Part shown: positions 6,111 to 8,382 of the stretch, one piece after another
Numbering within the stretch: the first letter of the stretch is position 1
Layout: every line of letters starts with the position of its first letter
From: Candidatus Sulfopaludibacter sp. SbA3
GTDB taxonomy: Bacteria > Acidobacteriota > Terriglobia > Bryobacterales > Bryobacteraceae
Assembly (NCBI GenBank): GCA_945861255.1
Contig: CAMAUG010000170.1
Span: forward strand, 1-8,382
Reading direction: 5' to 3'
Length of the DNA stretch: 8,382 nt
Notes under the pieces: model-generated
Database searches by the model: none
Told to the model about the DNA's origin: nothing
The model's input: only the letters and a program-made list of their open reading frames with translations
Made by a program: the position numbers and the translations under genes

Positions 6111-6253
6111 TGCTGTGACTCCCTTTTGCCGGACTGCCTAGTCTGTGTGCGTACGACGGGTTGAGCGGCTAAGCTCACCACGGATTTCCATTTTTGAGTA
6201 GTATACACCCGGCGCCGCTTTGGGTGGACTGTTGAAGCCGGTTTTGGGGACTA

Positions 6254-6289
6254 GCCACCGCTGGCCGCTGTAAAGCCGCCAGGGGTGGC
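6254..6289 (-). terminator. stem-loop after the AAA+ ATPase gene
   Basis: GCCACC (6254-6259) pairs with GGTGGC (6284-6289), and CTGGC (6261-6265) pairs with GCCAG (6278-6282). One G-G mismatch separates the two arms and the loop is 12 bases. The structure lies 13 bases beyond the stop of the ATPase gene on the minus strand. There is no T-tract after it, so it may be an mRNA 3' stabilising hairpin or a non-canonical terminator. Confidence 0.4.
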
Positions 6290-6302
6290 AGGCACTCGGA
6301 CC

Positions 6303-7562
6303 CTACGATTTCGCGAAGTACAGTTCGGTGGCGCGCTCCAGCTCCGGCTTGGTCATGACGGCGCCGCGGCCTTCATAGCGTCCGATGGATTGCAGAATGT
6401 TGCAGATGTCGCCCGGGTAGCAGGCGCGCAACTCCGTGCGGCCGTCGCGCAGGCACAGTGTGCGGAGATGCTCGGCGCTGTCGAATTCCGCCTCGATCCC
6501 GCGCGCTCGCACCACGCGTTCGAAAATCTGATCGAAATCGCCGGCATCGACGGCATCCACGTAAACCTTGTTGTGAATACGGCGAAGGAAGGCTTCGTCG
6601 GCCAGATCGGATGGCTCCAGATTGGTGGAGAACACCACCATGGATTCAAACGGGATCTGGAACTTCACGCCGTAGCGCAGCGTCAGGTAGTCCACGCGGC
6701 GGTCGAGAGGGACGATCCAGCGGTTCAGCAGATCGCGCGGCGACATCAACTGGCGGCCAAAGTCGTCGATGATCAGGATGCCGTTGTTGGCCTTCATTTG
6801 CAGCGGCGCGGCGTAAATGCCGGAGGCTTCGTCCAGGCGCAACTCCAACATGCTGGGAATCAGCTCGCCACCTACGATGAGGCAGGGGCGCTTGCACAGA
6901 ATCCAACGGGGGTCGATATCCAGATCTTCTTCATCGAGCGGGTGGTGCACCACGGGGTCGTACAAGCTGATCACCTGGTTGTCCACTTCGACGGCGTGCG
7001 GAATCAGAACGGCGTCCTTATACACGCGCAACATGCGCTCAGCCAGACTGGTTTTTCCGTTTCCCGTGGGGCCGTAGACGAAGATGGAAGTTTGCGAAAT
7101 AATGGCGGGCCCCAACTGATCCAGCATGCGGTCTTTAATCACCAGGTCGGAGAAGGCGTTGCGCAGCGTGGCTCGGTCGATATTGATTTTCGCGCTCTGC
7201 GCTTTGACAGCGGCGTGGTAATCCTTGAGGGACACGGGGCACGCGCCGGCATATTGCGAAACCTGGAAGCGTTCGGCGGCCAGTTGTTTGCCGGCGCCGG
7301 AAAGCGTGAAATTATAATCGTTGCCCGTCATGCCTTTCACTTCCACCAACTGCTGGGAACGCATGTGCTTGAAGACGGCGTCGACCACGGGAACCGATAG
7401 GCGTAGCGAGCGGGCCAGGCTGGCGAGCGTGGAGTTGCCCTCGATCATCATGCGGCGGACCATCAGATCGAGTACCAACGATTCGGGTACTTTGAGATCC
7501 GCAAGTTTTTGAGGGACCGCCGGATTGAAGGCGGTATGAACCGGGGCGTAACTGGTGACCAT
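6303..7562 (-). CDS. AAA+ ATPase with predicted N-terminal winged-helix domain, function unknown
   Basis: This is a 419-residue soluble protein. Residues about 20-100 look like a winged-helix domain (STLASLARSLRLSVPVVDAVFKHMRSQQLVEV, then NDYNFTLSGAGKQLA). The AAA+ module follows: Walker A GPTGNGKT (164-171), Walker B ILIIDDFG (262-269), a sensor-1-like VVFSTNLEPSDL with N314, an arginine-finger-like FLRRI (325-329), and a sensor-2-like region near CYPGDICNIL (381-390). I do not recognise a named family member. Acidobacteria and some Deltaproteobacteria carry such ATPases, but I recall no assigned role. The ATG at 7562 has AAGG three bases upstream and the protein looks complete. It lies downstream of the site-2 protease gene on the same strand with a 146-base gap containing a hairpin, so it may be separately transcribed. 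Confidence 0.85.
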   Translation of the reverse strand: MVTSYAPVHTAFNPAVPQKLADLKVPESLVLDLMVRRMMIEGNSTLASLARSLRLSVPVVDAVFKHMRSQQLVEVKGMTGNDYNFTLSGAGKQLAAERFQVSQYAGACPVSLKDYHAAVKAQSAKINIDRATLRNAFSDLVIKDRMLDQLGPAIISQTSIFVYGPTGNGKTSLAERMLRVYKDAVLIPHAVEVDNQVISLYDPVVHHPLDEEDLDIDPRWILCKRPCLIVGGELIPSMLELRLDEASGIYAAPLQMKANNGILIIDDFGRQLMSPRDLLNRWIVPLDRRVDYLTLRYGVKFQIPFESMVVFSTNLEPSDLADEAFLRRIHNKVYVDAVDAGDFDQIFERVVRARGIEAEFDSAEHLRTLCLRDGRTELRACYPGDICNILQSIGRYEGRGAVMTKPELERATELYFAKS

Positions 7563-7647
7563 GACCTTAGTACGTTCCTCTCCGGAGTTCTATCGGCAGA
7601 AACGCGGGTGGAGTTTAAGCGGCTGCGGGATAGCGGCGCGGGGGGTG

Positions 7648-7678
7648 AATCGGGCCGCGGCGCACGCGGGACCCGGTT
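7648..7678 (-). terminator. GC-rich hairpin after the site-2 protease gene
   Basis: CGGGCCGCG (7651-7659) pairs with CGCGG (7665-7669) and CCCG (7672-7675) around a 5-base loop, with a two-base GA bulge. AA/TT closes the outside (7648-7649 with 7677-7678). It lies about 30 bases beyond the stop of the minus-strand protease gene and before the ATPase start. No T-tract follows, so termination is possible but not proven. Confidence 0.4.
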
Positions 7679-7708
7679 CCACGCGCATGGCAGTTGATTG
7701 AGTGAAGG

Positions 7709-8382
7709 CTAGCCGGGCGGGCGGATCTTGGCAATGTCGTTATAAATCACGAAGACCACCACGGCCATCAGGAACACGAAACCGACTTTGACGACGGTTT
7801 CCTTCACCCTAAGGTCCAGGTCCCGGCGCATCAGCATTTCGATGAACAAAATCAGCATCACGCCGCCATCCAGAATGGGGATCGGCAGCAGGTTGAAGAC
7901 GGCCAGGTTCAAGCTGACGCCCGCCATCAGAATCACGAACGACAAGAAACCCTGGCGCGCCGCGTCGCCGGACATCTGGGCGATGCGAATGGGGCCTTCG
8001 ATGGCCTTCGGCGAGACTTTTTGCTGTACGATGCCGCCCAGGTAATTCACGATCAGCCCCGCGAATTGGACGTTTTTCCGGACCGCCTCCGTAAAAGCCT
8101 GTGGCAGGGGCAGCTTTACGATCTCCACGGGGTCGGTCAGCGAAACGCCGATCATCCAGCGTTCCTTCCCCTCAATGGAGCCCTTGGCCGGAGTGACGGT
8201 CGTGCGGTATTCCTTTTGGGCCCGCAGGTAAACCACTTCCAGCGGCTTCCCACCGCCGGCGTTGATCGCTTCATTCACGGCGAAATTGGAACGGAGCGTG
8301 CGTCCGCCGATACTCAATAGAGTGTCACCGGGCTTGAGGCCCGCCTCTTTCGCGGCTTTGATATTGGACGCGGTGTTGTAAT
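7709..8382 (-). CDS. rseP: RseP/S2P-type intramembrane zinc metalloprotease, C-terminal part
   Basis: The frame is open through the right edge, leaving 223 visible residues. The codon at 8317 is an internal Leu, not the start. Residues 1 to about 80 hold a PDZ domain (AGLKPGDTLLSIGGRTL). A transmembrane segment follows (FLSFVILMAGVSLNLAVFNLLPIPILDGG); its NLLPIPILDGG motif supplies the third zinc ligand (Asp) and is diagnostic of M50 site-2 proteases. A last membrane helix (VGFVFLMAVVVFVIYN) ends the protein. The HExxH zinc motif should lie in the missing N-terminal part. Such enzymes cut membrane proteins, classically anti-sigma factors, within the inner membrane. In many bacteria the gene follows dxr, which cannot be checked here. 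The M50 call is firm; RseP by name is by similarity. Confidence 0.9.
   Translation of the reverse strand, partial: YNTASNIKAAKEAGLKPGDTLLSIGGRTLRSNFAVNEAINAGGGKPLEVVYLRAQKEYRTTVTPAKGSIEGKERWMIGVSLTDPVEIVKLPLPQAFTEAVRKNVQFAGLIVNYLGGIVQQKVSPKAIEGPIRIAQMSGDAARQGFLSFVILMAGVSLNLAVFNLLPIPILDGGVMLILFIEMLMRRDLDLRVKETVVKVGFVFLMAVVVFVIYNDIAKIRPPG

Noticed and set aside
5550..6164. Plus-strand ORF of 204 codons
   Set aside because: It is antisense to the PD40 propeller gene, whose blade repeats are clear.
6285..7400. Long plus-strand ORF of 371 codons
   Set aside because: It is antisense to the AAA+ ATPase, which has intact Walker motifs. The translation has biased composition and no domain.
1..8382. 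CRISPR array, insertion sequence or rRNA
   Set aside because: I saw no regularly spaced repeats, no transposase or integrase motifs, and no rRNA-like sequence on either strand.

Overview
The window is a GC-rich bacterial chromosomal segment. The gene mix (RsbW-type kinase, vapBC, CDP-sugar genes, PD40 propeller, site-2 protease) and weak or absent Shine-Dalgarno sites suggest an acidobacterium, perhaps of the Solibacter/Bryobacter type. That assignment is inference; no rRNA or other marker gene is present. Nearly all genes lie on the minus strand.

Layout, left to right. (1) 1-373: N-terminal part of an RsbW-like anti-sigma/serine kinase, cut by the window edge. (2) 374-624: non-coding, with a short stretch at 574-596 that resembles the 3' end of a tRNA. 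(3) 625-1169: a complete vapBC toxin-antitoxin operon. It has a recognisable promoter whose -10 and spacer coincide with an 8+8 bp inverted repeat, and the -10 spacing predicts a leaderless vapB mRNA. (4) 1410-4691: a four-gene operon, rfbF, rfbG, an RmlC-like epimerase and an SDR 4-ketoreductase. These would convert glucose-1-phosphate and CTP through CDP-4-keto-6-deoxyglucose to a CDP-6-deoxyhexose. No 3-dehydratase (RfbH) is present in the window, so the product is probably not a 3,6-dideoxy sugar. (5) 4704-4935: divergent intergenic region. (6) 4936-about 5410: a small conserved-looking gene followed one base later by the start of a zeta-toxin-like kinase, a candidate toxin-antitoxin pair. 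The kinase is cut off after about 80 residues. (7) about 5420-6110: a secreted PD40 beta-propeller gene, convergent with the kinase and also missing its 3' end at the same point, so the two are fused tail to tail at a rearrangement junction. (8) 6303-7562: an AAA+ ATPase with a predicted N-terminal winged helix. (9) 7709-8382: C-terminal part of an RseP/S2P-type intramembrane protease, cut by the right edge.

The CDP-sugar operon sits between two toxin-antitoxin-like modules. One of these is broken, and a tRNA-like remnant lies beyond the other. Together this suggests a region assembled or eroded by horizontal transfer, although no integrase, transposase or CRISPR array is visible. The best candidates for something undescribed are the small partner gene of the zeta-like kinase and the exact sugar made by the CDP cassette, whose reductase has His where the catalytic Lys is expected.
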